Below, piece by piece: positions 46,551 through 54,437 of a stretch of 64,000 nt of DNA. Within the stretch, counting starts at the first letter, position 1; every line of letters begins with the position of its first letter. A program made the translations under genes and the position numbers. The DNA is from an uncultured Clostridia bacterium (lineage in GTDB: Bacteria > Bacillota > Clostridia > Oscillospirales > Acutalibacteraceae), in assembly GCA_947369085.1 (NCBI GenBank), contig CANBJR010000002.1, positions 1 to 64,000 of the forward strand, in the 5' to 3' direction. The notes beneath the pieces are model-generated. The model was not told where the DNA came from. It saw only the letters and a list, made by a program, of their open reading frames with translations, and did no database searches.

Positions 46551-46841
46551 ATGCTTAATTTATGTGTATTTGTTTTTATAATCTATGCGGTTAGCTACTC
46601 CGCAAAAGTAATTTTATTCGGGAGAAAGGTCAAAAATCAAAAAAGAGTATGCTGCTCGGTAAGAAATATAACATCTGATACGAAAACAACACCTAAGCAG
46701 CGCAAACACAACAAACCGAACATAGTTAAAATCAGGCAAACAAAAGCAGGACGCAAGGGAAAATCCTCCCTACGTCCTGCTTTTATCTACATTTCTTACA
46801 ACTCATGGTATCAACTATCCGCTCAATCATCTTTATCATGA
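46551..46841 (+). CDS. Possible small basic membrane protein
   Basis: A 96-aa frame with an excellent Shine-Dalgarno (GGAGGAAGG, four bases before the ATG) and a hydrophobic first 24 residues, followed by a Lys/Arg/Gln-rich region. Against it, the frame runs straight through a bidirectional terminator (46742-46784) and overlaps the end of the convergent XRE gene, so its last 30 residues are unlikely to be natural. The start looks real; the end may be a frameshift or the gene may be decaying. No family recognised. Confidence 0.4.
   Translation: MLNLCVFVFIIYAVSYSAKVILFGRKVKNQKRVCCSVRNITSDTKTTPKQRKHNKPNIVKIRQTKAGRKGKSSLRPAFIYISYNSWYQLSAQSSLS
46742..46784. terminator. Bidirectional terminator
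   Basis: AAAAGCAGGACG / CGTCCTGCTTTT, 12-bp perfect outer stem with an inner AGGGA/TCCCT. Runs of U follow on both strands; serves the XRE gene from the right. Confidence 0.85.
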
Positions 46842-47659
46842 CTTTTTATTTTTAAATAATCTACAATAAGCAGTACCGTAGAGATAACAAATATAATCCC
46901 AAAGGAAATAATATCCCATAAATCAAGTAAAGGTTCTGAAATTAATGCCGAAAGATTTAAATTGATTACAAGACATAGCGGTATTCCTAATAAAAGCGAA
47001 AAAGCTAAAGCCATTATTTTCCGAGTCTTTAGCCACCTGAATATCAAGTAAACAATCCAAAGATAAGCAATAGAAACTACAGACATTCTAACGCCTATCG
47101 GCATAATCAGATTTTCCCGATTAACTATTACGCTTAATAGATATAAAAACGGAATTATCAGAACGCTAAACGCTGTTAAAGCGTAAGCTAATCCCTTTGC
47201 TCCGAATTTTATGGGTGGGATTATTATAAACCACGCAAAAACAATTGAACTGATTGGATAAAGCGACCACGTAAAATTTCCTGTTATTGCTAAATCACAA
47301 ACAGAACAAACTACAATACCAAGCAATAAAATTATTGTTATTGACAAAGCTAAAATATTTTTAAATGAGATAATTTTTTTGTTTTCAGATTTTTCTGCAA
47401 AAATTAACGCATTATCAACAGTCGTTTCAATCTCCTCAGAAATGTTTCCGCTTTTCTGCCCATTGAGTAATTCCCCTGTTGTTACTCCAAGAGTATCAGC
47501 AATAGCAGTTAAAAGTGAAATATCAGGATAACTTAAACCTCTTTCCCACTTTGATACAGCCTTATCGGTAACATGAAGTTTTTCAGCTAAGGCTTTTTGA
47601 GTCATATTATTTTCTTTTCTCATTTCGGCAATGAATTGTCCCATTTTTCCACTGTCCAT
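46823..47659 (-). CDS. XRE-family regulator with C-terminal membrane domain
   Basis: A 278-aa protein. Residues 5-62 form a helix-turn-helix of the XRE/Cro type (MTQKALAEKLHVTDKAVSKWERGLSYPDISLL), and about six to seven hydrophobic segments follow from residue 94 (LALSITIILLLGIVVCSVC onward). Such HTH-plus-membrane proteins are common in Firmicutes and may sense membrane state, but no target is suggested by neighbours. ATG follows AAGGAG, with a promoter at 47702. Confidence 0.85.
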   Translation of the reverse strand: MDSGKMGQFIAEMRKENNMTQKALAEKLHVTDKAVSKWERGLSYPDISLLTAIADTLGVTTGELLNGQKSGNISEEIETTVDNALIFAEKSENKKIISFKNILALSITIILLLGIVVCSVCDLAITGNFTWSLYPISSIVFAWFIIIPPIKFGAKGLAYALTAFSVLIIPFLYLLSVIVNRENLIMPIGVRMSVVSIAYLWIVYLIFRWLKTRKIMALAFSLLLGIPLCLVINLNLSALISEPLLDLWDIISFGIIFVISTVLLIVDYLKIKSHDKDD

Positions 47660-47701
47660 AATAAACTCCTTTTACACATAAATTTGTTTGTGTCCCTCCC
47701 T

Positions 47702-47730
47702 ATTATATATGTATTATTTTTTATTTTCAA
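47702..47730 (-). promoter_or_regulatory. Promoter of the XRE-family gene
   Basis: TTGAAA (47725-47730) and TATAAT (47702-47707) with 17 bp between them on the minus strand. Confidence 0.7.
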
Positions 47731-47880
47731 TCAACTACAGGTTTACTTCATCAAACTAAACCAACGGTAGAGTGGTTATACAGCAAACAGAATATGCGGG
47801 ATTTTTCTCTTATGTCCTTATTTATCCATATTTTAATCTTTTTTCAATTTAGTTTTAAACTTTTATAAATATATATAATT

Positions 47881-47918
47881 AAAGGTCGGGTATCCGTATT
47901 GACGTTAACCCGACCTTT
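47881..47918 (-). terminator. mgtE terminator (GGTCGG family)
   Basis: Perfect 11-bp stem AAAGGTCGGGT / ACCCGACCTTT, about 10 bp beyond the mgtE stop, with an AU-rich tail. Confidence 0.85.
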
Positions 47919-47927
47919 ATTTACTTA

Positions 47928-49298
47928 CTAAATGTTTAAAATTGACGTTGCGATTCCGAAGTAAATCAACAGCGACAGCGAGTCGCAGACTGTTGAAATC
48001 AGCGGATTTGCCATTACGGCAGGGTCAAAACCGATTTTGCTTGCCAATAACGGTAAGCTTGAACCCACAAGCTTTGACATCATAATCGTTCCCAGAAGTG
48101 TAAGCGAAACGACAAGCGCAATCATAAATGCATTGGGGTTGCCGTTCAAGTCAAAAATCATCAGTTTTATGAAGTTTGCCGCCGCAAGCGTTGCGCCGCA
48201 TAGGATTGAAACCCTCAGCTCTTTCCACAAAACCTTGAACATACTTTTAAATTCGATTTCACCAAGCGAAAGCGCACGGATAACCGATACCGAAGCCTGC
48301 GAGCCTGCGTTACCGCCCGAACCCGTAATCATCGGAATAAACGACGAAAGCACAATTACGCTTGCAAGAGCGCCCTCGAACGAGGAAATAATCGCACTTG
48401 TAAACGTAGCCGAAAGCATAAGCACAAGCAGCCACGGAATACGCTTGCGGTAAATTCCCAAAACGCTTGTTTTCATATACGGCTTATCTGACGGCAAAAC
48501 GGCAGCCATCTTTTCAATATCCTCGGTAGCCTCTTCCTGAATAACGTCGATAGCGTCATCAATTGTTACTATACCAACCAGCCTGTTTTCGTTATCAACG
48601 ACCGGCAAAGCAAGAAAATTGTAATTAGAAAACATCTGTGCAACCTGCTCCTGGTCGTCAAGAGTATTAACGGAAATTACGTTTTCCTCCATCATATCCT
48701 TGACAAAGTCGTCATCGTCAGCCAACAGCAAATCCTTGACGGTTGAAATACCGATAAGCTTGTTGTTATTGTCGGTAACATAGCAGGTGTAAATTGTTTC
48801 TTTGTCAACGCCGGTTCTTCTGATTCTTTTGATTGCCATTTCAGCAGTCATATCGGGACGGAGAACAATAAATTCCGTCGTCATAATTGAGCCTGCGCTG
48901 TCCTCGGGATATTTTAAAAGCTCATTAATCTGCTTTCTCATATCCTTGTCAGCCTGACGTAAAATACGCTTTACAACGTTTGCAGGCATTTCCTCGATAA
49001 GGTCAACTGCATCATCGACGAACAGCTCGTCTACAACCTCTTTAAGCTCGCTGTCGCTCAAGCCGTGAATAAGAAACTCCTGAGTTTCGTCGTCCATTTC
49101 AACAAATGTTTCGGCGGCAAGCTCTTTTGGCAAAATGCGAAAAAGAATAGGCGTTTTTTCATCCTGCAGCTCCTCAAAAATCGCAGCAATATCATACGGT
49201 TTCATCGTAGTGAGGATGTCTCTCAAGGTATTAAACTTTCTTTCTTCAAGCAACACCCTGATGGTTTCCGTAAGCGTTACGTTAACCTGTTCCATCAT
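47928..49298 (-). CDS. mgtE: Magnesium transporter MgtE
   Basis: A 456-aa Mg2+ channel of the MgtE family. It has the superhelical N domain (about 10-135; IAAIFEELQDEKTPILFRIL), two CBS domains (about 140-260; DNNNKLIGISTVKDLL and VVDNENRLVGIVTIDDAID) and five membrane helices (about 285-455) with the pore motif ITGSGGNAGSQAS. The cytoplasmic domains close the channel when Mg2+ is high. Two adjacent ATGs follow AAGGAGG; either may be used. A structured ~200-base leader with a small ORF lies upstream. Confidence 0.96.
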   Translation of the reverse strand: MMEQVNVTLTETIRVLLEERKFNTLRDILTTMKPYDIAAIFEELQDEKTPILFRILPKELAAETFVEMDDETQEFLIHGLSDSELKEVVDELFVDDAVDLIEEMPANVVKRILRQADKDMRKQINELLKYPEDSAGSIMTTEFIVLRPDMTAEMAIKRIRRTGVDKETIYTCYVTDNNNKLIGISTVKDLLLADDDDFVKDMMEENVISVNTLDDQEQVAQMFSNYNFLALPVVDNENRLVGIVTIDDAIDVIQEEATEDIEKMAAVLPSDKPYMKTSVLGIYRKRIPWLLVLMLSATFTSAIISSFEGALASVIVLSSFIPMITGSGGNAGSQASVSVIRALSLGEIEFKSMFKVLWKELRVSILCGATLAAANFIKLMIFDLNGNPNAFMIALVVSLTLLGTIMMSKLVGSSLPLLASKIGFDPAVMANPLISTVCDSLSLLIYFGIATSILNI

Positions 49299-49350
49299 CT
49301 TTCCTCCTTTTTAACTTATGGAGTAAAGACGTGTGTTCCTTAGGCAGAAA

Positions 49351-49367
49351 GCGCCTTTAAAAGGCGC
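49351..49367 (-). promoter_or_regulatory. Terminator-like hairpin in the mgtE leader
   Basis: On the minus strand GCGCCTTTTAAAGGCGC followed by TTTCTG, six bases after the leader-ORF stop. Six to seven pairs close it. The same left arm is also complementary to AAAGGCGC inside the leader ORF (49431-49438), so two folds exclude each other. The U-tract is short, so termination strength is uncertain. Confidence 0.5.
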
Positions 49368-49372
49368 AAAAA

Positions 49373-49456
49373 TCACGAAAACAAAATGAACGCAAAAGCG
49401 CACATTTTATTTCTACTTCGCCCGGGTACAGCGCCTTTATTACCATCTGCGTCCAT
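49373..49456 (-). CDS. mgtE leader peptide (upstream ORF)
   Basis: A 27-codon frame in the mgtE 5' region, with GAGGTG eight bases before the ATG. It begins MDADGNKGAVPG, then RSRNK and a hydrophobic end (CAFAFILFS). Acidic and proline residues right after the start destabilise ribosomes at low Mg2+ in other bacterial Mg2+ transporter leaders (MgtL of E. coli), which invites comparison. Codons 7-9 contain the AAAGGCGC arm that can pair with the downstream hairpin. That this ORF is translated and regulatory is inferred from layout. Confidence 0.5.
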   Translation of the reverse strand: MDADGNKGAVPGRSRNKMCAFAFILFS

Positions 49457-49507
49457 TAAGTTTTCACCTCTTAATTTTTGTTATTTGAGCAAAAGCCCAT
49501 ACATATT

Positions 49508-49536
49508 ATTTTAGTCTAAAATTTAAGCATTGTCAA
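49508..49536 (-). promoter_or_regulatory. mgtE promoter
   Basis: Perfect TTGACA (49531-49536), 17 bp, then TAAAAT (49508-49513) on the minus strand. Start would be near 49501, giving a leader of about 200 bases before mgtE. Confidence 0.75.
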
Positions 49537-49569
49537 TAATTAAGTTGATAAGAAAGCGAATAACAAAAC

Positions 49570-49605
49570 AAAGGTCGGCACACCGAAAAACGGAGTCCGA
49601 CCTTT
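49570..49605 (-). terminator. Alpha-amylase terminator (GGTCGG family)
   Basis: AAAGGTCGG / CCGACCTTT with an inner CACCG/CGGAG fold, about 20 bp after the stop; read on the minus strand it is followed by GTTTTGTT. Confidence 0.8.
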
Positions 49606-49624
49606 TGTAAAATCTGATTTTAAA

Positions 49625-51880
49625 TTATTTGAGGTATGTGCCGTTTGTGCCGATTTGACCGTCAATTCCTGTAAATCCTGCTTCGCAGCATACATATACC
49701 CTCATATTAGCAGTACCGATTGACGGAACTGTGAGCGTGCCGTTTGTAACATTCTGAACGTCACCTGTTACGGCATCAATGTACTTGCCGTTGGGGATGT
49801 TCTTGAATGTTGCACCGCCTGAAATTGCAACGCATGCAAGGCTGTCTACGCCTTCGCTTGTGTTAGTATAGCGGCGGATGAATGCCATATTGTCGCTTGA
49901 AACGTAGTTGCTGTCAGTTGTGTACTGTCCCTTCTGGAGTGCAGGAACAGCTCTTCTTATCTGGTTGAGCTGCTGGAGATGAACAGCAAGCGGTGCGTTG
50001 AGTGTGGTTGCAACTGCGCCTGTTTCATTCTCATATGTACCAAAGTCTGTAGCAGTTACGTTACCCTCGATGTTGTCACCGAAGTAAGCACGTCCTGTTG
50101 TTGAGAGGGGTGCGTTAGGACCAACGTCCATCGGAACGCCTGCCTGGAACTGAAGCTCACTGCCGTAGTAAAGACAAGGAATACCACGGAAAGTAAAGAG
50201 CAGGTCGAGGTTCTCAGCCCATGCCTGTGTTGAGCCTGTGTAACGGCAGTCCATATCGGGGCCGTAGTCGTGTGAGTCAACATAAGTTACGTTCCACGTT
50301 GAATCGTTGTAGTACGGATCCTCTTCAAGAGCACGGCGATAAGCATTGTGTGCGCTGCCGAAGTTCCAGTGCATCGGGAAGTCGATAACGCCTGTGCCGT
50401 TTGCCTTGCTGTAATCGGGTGTGTGATATGTAATACCCTTAAGGTATACGTTATCCGAAGTAGGCTGCTGTGTTGTATTGTTATTGGTATTGTAGTGCTG
50501 AACAGTAATGTCAACATTACCAATCGGGTCGTCGCCTAATTTAAGGCTGCCTGTTTCAGCCCATGTATAGAACGGAGCTGAAATTGAAGCGTTGCCCTTG
50601 TTCCAGAATTCGCTTACACGTGTGCAAACCTCACCGAATACGTAGAAGTTATCGCCGCCCGTCTTAAGCCATGACGGGAAGTAGAACTGGTTAAGTGTAA
50701 GTCTTGAAACGTGCTTTTCGGTATCCATTCTGAATGCGTCAACGCCCATATTAATGTAGCTGTTGTAAACATTGTTAAGATACTCTGCTACCTTGGGATT
50801 CTCTGTGTTGATATCAACGCAGTCGCCGGCAATCTGACCTGTCTGAACAGTCGGGCTTTCCCAGCTTAAATCCTTGTAATGATGGAAATAGTTTTCAGCG
50901 TCGTGAGTGGCTGAAGAAAGCACCTTTGTGTCCTTCATAATGTTAAGTCTTGCCTGGTACTGATAACCGGGCTCAAGGCTGTCATAATCCGGGAATGTAT
51001 TTGCAAGGTCAGAGTCGGGAATAATCTGCATACAATCGATTGAAGCAAGATCCTGAACCGAGTCATATACCTTTTCAAACATAGGAGCAAGTGTTGCCTC
51101 GCCGAAGTTACCTGCGTGGTTAATAACAACGTCCTGAACAATCTTCATACCCTTATCGTGTGCAGCGTAGATAAGATCCTGATATGTTGCGCCTTCGCTC
51201 TCGTAACGGACGTCAACTGTTGAGAAGTCCATTGCGTGGTAGCCGTGATAGTCATAGCCCGAAGCGTTGGTTACAACAGGAGTAATCCAGATTGCCGAGA
51301 ATCCGAGAGCCTTAATGTAATCGAGCTTATCTATAAGACCCTGGAAGTCGCCTCTCCATGCGGGGTCGGAATCAGGGTTGTTAGCCTGAGAGTCATCCCA
51401 GCAATGAACGTTGTTGCCTGTGTCGCCGTCATAGAAACGAGTTGTGATTACAAAGTAGATTGAATCCTCACGCAAATCGGTTCTTGTCCAGTCGTCGGTC
51501 TGTTCGGGCTTGTGGTCAAACCATCTGCCGTTTCTGTACCACCACTCACCTGAGTTTCTGGTAAGCTCCTTGGACTGTTCGCCGTTTGTAACAAAAAGCA
51601 TATTGATTTTTGTTACATCATTGAATGTATATCCGTAGTAATTGCCGCCTTCATTAGTCATGGCTCTACCCGGATAATCGGTTGTTTTGTTCTGCGGAAG
51701 GCTGTTCCAATAATAGATTGTAGGTGCGCCGTTCTCGCAGTAATAATGCACCTTAATGCCGCTTGATGCCGATGTGTTGCTGTCGTTGTCAACTGTAGCC
51801 GCACTTGTTGACATAACTGCGACAGTGCATACAACACATACTGCCAAAATCAAAGCAAGTATTCTCTTAAATTTTGCCAT
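49625..51880 (-). CDS. Secreted GH13 alpha-amylase with N-terminal starch-binding-like module
   Basis: A 751-aa exported enzyme. Residues 1-28 are a signal peptide. About 41-125 resemble a CBM26 starch-binding module (KVHYYCENGAPTIYYWNS; NMLFVTNGEQ). The GH13 barrel shows region I DVVINH (250-255), nucleophile Asp386 in FRMDTEKH, acid Glu417 in VFGEVCT and transition-state Asp538 in VDSHDYG. A beta-sandwich domain follows. No dockerin or sortase signal is visible, so it is probably released or held by other modules. ATG follows AGGAGG; an upstream in-frame start is poorer. Confidence 0.92.
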   Translation of the reverse strand: MAKFKRILALILAVCVVCTVAVMSTSAATVDNDSNTSASSGIKVHYYCENGAPTIYYWNSLPQNKTTDYPGRAMTNEGGNYYGYTFNDVTKINMLFVTNGEQSKELTRNSGEWWYRNGRWFDHKPEQTDDWTRTDLREDSIYFVITTRFYDGDTGNNVHCWDDSQANNPDSDPAWRGDFQGLIDKLDYIKALGFSAIWITPVVTNASGYDYHGYHAMDFSTVDVRYESEGATYQDLIYAAHDKGMKIVQDVVINHAGNFGEATLAPMFEKVYDSVQDLASIDCMQIIPDSDLANTFPDYDSLEPGYQYQARLNIMKDTKVLSSATHDAENYFHHYKDLSWESPTVQTGQIAGDCVDINTENPKVAEYLNNVYNSYINMGVDAFRMDTEKHVSRLTLNQFYFPSWLKTGGDNFYVFGEVCTRVSEFWNKGNASISAPFYTWAETGSLKLGDDPIGNVDITVQHYNTNNNTTQQPTSDNVYLKGITYHTPDYSKANGTGVIDFPMHWNFGSAHNAYRRALEEDPYYNDSTWNVTYVDSHDYGPDMDCRYTGSTQAWAENLDLLFTFRGIPCLYYGSELQFQAGVPMDVGPNAPLSTTGRAYFGDNIEGNVTATDFGTYENETGAVATTLNAPLAVHLQQLNQIRRAVPALQKGQYTTDSNYVSSDNMAFIRRYTNTSEGVDSLACVAISGGATFKNIPNGKYIDAVTGDVQNVTNGTLTVPSIGTANMRVYVCCEAGFTGIDGQIGTNGTYLK

Positions 51881-52115
51881 AGATTTTCCTCCTAATGACA
51901 TATAATTGTACAATGTATATTATAAAATAGCATCAAAAATATATATTTCTTATTTAGAATTATATACTTTGAGTTGCTTCCAAAAATTTACACCCATATT
52001 TAGACATAATATACAAAAAAGATTTTTAAACATCCTAAGTGGGCAGAACATAACTATAAATCGTCATCTCGGAAGCCTTACAAATTACAATTTACAATGT
52101 TTATATTACTGTAGC

Positions 52116-52132
52116 GGCGAACTGTGTTCGCC
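52116..52132. repeat. Short perfect inverted repeat
   Basis: GGCGAAC-TGT-GTTCGCC, 7-bp arms and 3-base centre. Confidence 0.7.
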
Positions 52133-52174
52133 AAAATGAATAACAAAAACATTTGAATTTTACATCAATGTTTA

Positions 52175-52204
52175 CGTAGGGACACGGCGCGCCGTGTCCC
52201 TACG
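52175..52204. repeat. 30-bp perfect palindrome (GTAGGGAC family)
   Basis: CGTAGGGACACGG followed by CGCG and its exact complement; every base of the 30 is matched across the centre. Ends GTAGGGA/TCCCTAC are shared with the other copies. Confidence 0.85.
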
Positions 52205-52310
52205 AATGTAAAGGTAACGTTGTATTTATATTCACATGGGCAATAACGGAAACGTATTATTTATATCCGTATCCGTGTGGGATAATAACACAAACGTTTG
52301 TACTAAATCC

Positions 52311-52389
52311 GTAGGGAACAACCCCTGTGTTGTTCCTAACTGACATTCAGCTAACTCATAATAGAAACGACACAGGGATCGTTCCCTAC
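52311..52389. repeat. Inverted-repeat element (GTAGGGAAC family)
   Basis: Arm 52311-52338 (GTAGGGAACAACCCCTGTGT...) and arm 52364-52389 (...ACACAGGGATCGTTCCCTAC) are inverted copies with a few mismatches around a 25-base centre, similar in size to the element at 42687-42765. Confidence 0.75.
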
Positions 52390-52580
52390 ACATTTCAAAA
52401 CGTTGCCTTTATATCAAAATTTGTTTAGCAAATAAACTCATCCAAACAATACGCACTATTATAAATCCGGAAATTTGCCAGTCGAGGCACTCGACCGACC
52501 CTTAATTGTTAATTGTAATTTGTTAATTGTTCAGGCACTCTACCGCCCCTTAACTCCACACTTCACACTGATAATATGTA

Positions 52581-52609
52581 AAAAGGACACGGCTCTTCCG
52601 TGTCCTTTT
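52581..52609 (-). terminator. Terminator of the HAD hydrolase gene
   Basis: Perfect 12-bp stem AAAAGGACACGG / CCGTGTCCTTTT, five-base loop. Confidence 0.85.
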
Positions 52610-52627
52610 GCAGGTAATATTTAAAAT

Positions 52628-53440
52628 TCAATTCCTCAAAATAAACCTGTCAAACGTCTTTGCAATCCCGTCATCATCATTGCTTTCGCATACATAATCG
52701 GAAATTTTCTTGATATCGGGTTCGGCATTGCCCATTGCAACACCAAAGCCTGCATAGCCTATCATTGTCATATCATTGTAGTTGTCGCCAAAGGACGCAA
52801 GCTCTTCTCTGCGCACTTCGAGCTTTTGAAGCAAAAGCGGCAGCATTGAGCCTTTTGTAACGCCGAACGGCATAATTTCAAGAAAATACGGAGCACTCTT
52901 ATAAACATCGAGCAAACCGTCATAACGGCGCGACAAAATCGTTTGATAGCGGTCAAGCTCGTCAGGCTCGCCTGCAAGCAGGATTTTGTTGATGTTGAAC
53001 TTAACTGCCGAAACAAAATCGTCAACAACAACCATTTCCGTCTTGAGAATATCTCTTTCAACATAAGTATAATCATTAACTTTTCTGTCGGATATAATGC
53101 GCTTATCGTCGTAGGTGTTGATTGTAATGTTTGAGTCCTTCAACACACCGACAATATCGGCAAGATATTCAAGAGGAAAAAGCTTGCTTACAACAGTTTC
53201 GCCCGTTTCACAATTAATTATTTTTCCGCCGTTGAACGCCATAATAAAACCGCTGTAGCGGTCAAGAAGAAGTTCCTTTGCTATCGGATAAATACCGACA
53301 GGATGACGTCCTGACGCAAGAATAATTTTTTTGCCCTGTTTCTGCGCTTCAAGCAGGGCATACCTTGTGCGGGGCGTAATTTCCTTTTTGGAATTTGTTA
53401 ACGTCCCGTCAATGTCAAGCGCTATTAACTTGTAATCCAT
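52628..53440 (-). CDS. Cof-type HAD-superfamily sugar-phosphatase
   Basis: A 270-aa HAD IIB phosphatase. Motif I is LIALDIDGTLTNS (Asp nucleophile near residue 8), motif II ILASGRHP, motif III the Lys of GVTKGSMLPLL near 193-203, and motif IV ASFGDNYNDMTMIGYAGFGVAMGNA near 215-239. These proteins dephosphorylate sugar phosphates or cofactors; substrate unknown. ATG at 53440 follows AGGTGA; a GTG nine bases upstream lies in that Shine-Dalgarno. Confidence 0.92.
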   Translation of the reverse strand: MDYKLIALDIDGTLTNSKKEITPRTRYALLEAQKQGKKIILASGRHPVGIYPIAKELLLDRYSGFIMAFNGGKIINCETGETVVSKLFPLEYLADIVGVLKDSNITINTYDDKRIISDRKVNDYTYVERDILKTEMVVVDDFVSAVKFNINKILLAGEPDELDRYQTILSRRYDGLLDVYKSAPYFLEIMPFGVTKGSMLPLLLQKLEVRREELASFGDNYNDMTMIGYAGFGVAMGNAEPDIKKISDYVCESNDDDGIAKTFDRFILRN

Positions 53441-53679
53441 AAAATTCACCTATAATGCTTGTGTTTGTGCGCAATCGGCACATTTGCTTACTCCAAAACT
53501 TCTATATCAAACTATATCACAACAAACGTTAAATTGCAACAACATTTGTTTGCTCAAAACTGCTGATTTTATGCGTATTTTATGCAAATTCCCTTATATT
53601 TGTACACTTGTGCCGTCTGAAACCTCTGCTCACATTTTATATTAATCAAAACAAACGCATAAGTTTATAGACAAATTAA

Positions 53680-53711
53680 TTGTCAACCTAAATTTATTTT
53701 TTAGTTGACAA
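53680..53711 (+). promoter_or_regulatory. BirA-type biotin operator at bioY
   Basis: TTGTCAAC (53680-53687) and GTTGACAA (53704-53711) are inverted half-sites 16 bp apart, the arrangement of BirA operators in Firmicutes. The right half-site contains the -35 of the bioY promoter, so biotinyl-AMP-bound BirA would block transcription. Confidence 0.75.
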
Positions 53712-53733
53712 ACGAAAAATAAGTATGTATTAT
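53705..53733 (+). promoter_or_regulatory. bioY promoter
   Basis: TTGACA (53705-53710), 17 bp, TATTAT (53728-53733). Overlaps the BirA-like operator. Confidence 0.75.
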
Positions 53734-53764
53734 TAATGCAGAAAACCAAGTTGGAGGAATACTA

Positions 53765-54328
53765 ATGAACACAGCAAAAAAACGTTTTACAATCTATCAA
53801 CTCTCGGTCTGCGCTTTAATGGCGGCTCTGATGTGCGTACTAGGACCTATGTCAATTCCGATTGGTCCTATCCCTGTTTCTTTGATAAATTTTGTTATTT
53901 TTCTTACCGTTTACGTTCTCAGTACAAAGGCCGCTGTAACAAGTTATTTAATATATTTGCTTATCGGAACCGCAGGGATGGGAGTATTTACGGGATATGA
54001 GGGCGGTATCGGCAAGCTTGCAGGTCCTACGGGCGGATACCTTGTCGGCTACATTTTTGCGATACTTTTATGCGGCTTTATAATGAAAAAATCTCATTCA
54101 AACACCGTCATTACAATTATTGGTATGATTGTTGCTAATATGGTCGCCTATCTTTTCGGTACAGTCTGGTTTGTCCTTCAAATGCAGTGTGACGTTTGGT
54201 ACGCACTGACCGTTTGCGTATTCCCGTTCATTCCGTTTGATATTGCAAAAATTCTGATTGCCTCCGCATTGGGAAAAACTCTCAGGACAGTCTTAATAAA
54301 ATCACACCTTCTGCCGGAACAGAAATAA
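53765..54328 (+). CDS. bioY: Biotin transporter BioY (ECF S component)
   Basis: A 187-aa membrane protein with five to six hydrophobic helices. LMAALMCVLGPMSIPIGPIPVSLINFVIFL near residues 18-47 and the GGIGKLAGPTGGYLVGYIFA stretch near 80-99 are the BioY hallmark. It takes up biotin with a shared ECF energising module, or alone. The family and the BirA operator upstream support each other. ATG follows TTGGAGG. A biotin biosynthesis operon is not in the window. Confidence 0.95.
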   Translation: MNTAKKRFTIYQLSVCALMAALMCVLGPMSIPIGPIPVSLINFVIFLTVYVLSTKAAVTSYLIYLLIGTAGMGVFTGYEGGIGKLAGPTGGYLVGYIFAILLCGFIMKKSHSNTVITIIGMIVANMVAYLFGTVWFVLQMQCDVWYALTVCVFPFIPFDIAKILIASALGKTLRTVLIKSHLLPEQK

Positions 54329-54382
54329 GATTTTTTATTTATAATATATCCCCTTTTATTCAAATTCCATTGCGCTATAAAA

Positions 54383-54411
54383 TTGACATACAATTAAAAC
54401 AAAGCTATAAT
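54383..54411 (+). promoter_or_regulatory. Promoter of the Crp/Fnr-type regulator
   Basis: Perfect TTGACA (54383-54388) and TATAAT (54406-54411) with 17-bp spacer. Confidence 0.8.
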
Positions 54412-54437
54412 AAAACGGAAAGCAGAGGGGGTATAGC

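Larger units (their letters stand above)
51900..52580. other. Repeat-filled non-coding interval between amylase and HAD genes
   Basis: About 700 bases with no credible gene. It holds a run of palindromic and degenerate repeats: GGCGAAC-TGT-GTTCGCC (52116-52132), a 30-bp perfect palindrome (52175-52204), a GTAGGGAAC inverted pair (52311-52389) and two imperfect direct copies of GGCACTC-N-ACCG-N-CCCTTAA near 52484-52504 and 52532-52552. It looks like a landing place for non-autonomous repeats. Confidence 0.7.

Noticed and set aside
49299..49500. M-box (ykoK) magnesium riboswitch before mgtE
   Set aside because: The leader lacks the conserved M-box segments I know; the small ORF with alternative hairpins explains the region better. 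A covariance search would settle it.
49625..51880. Dockerin on the alpha-amylase
   Set aside because: No F-hand pair is found in any part of the protein, unlike the other two secreted proteins.
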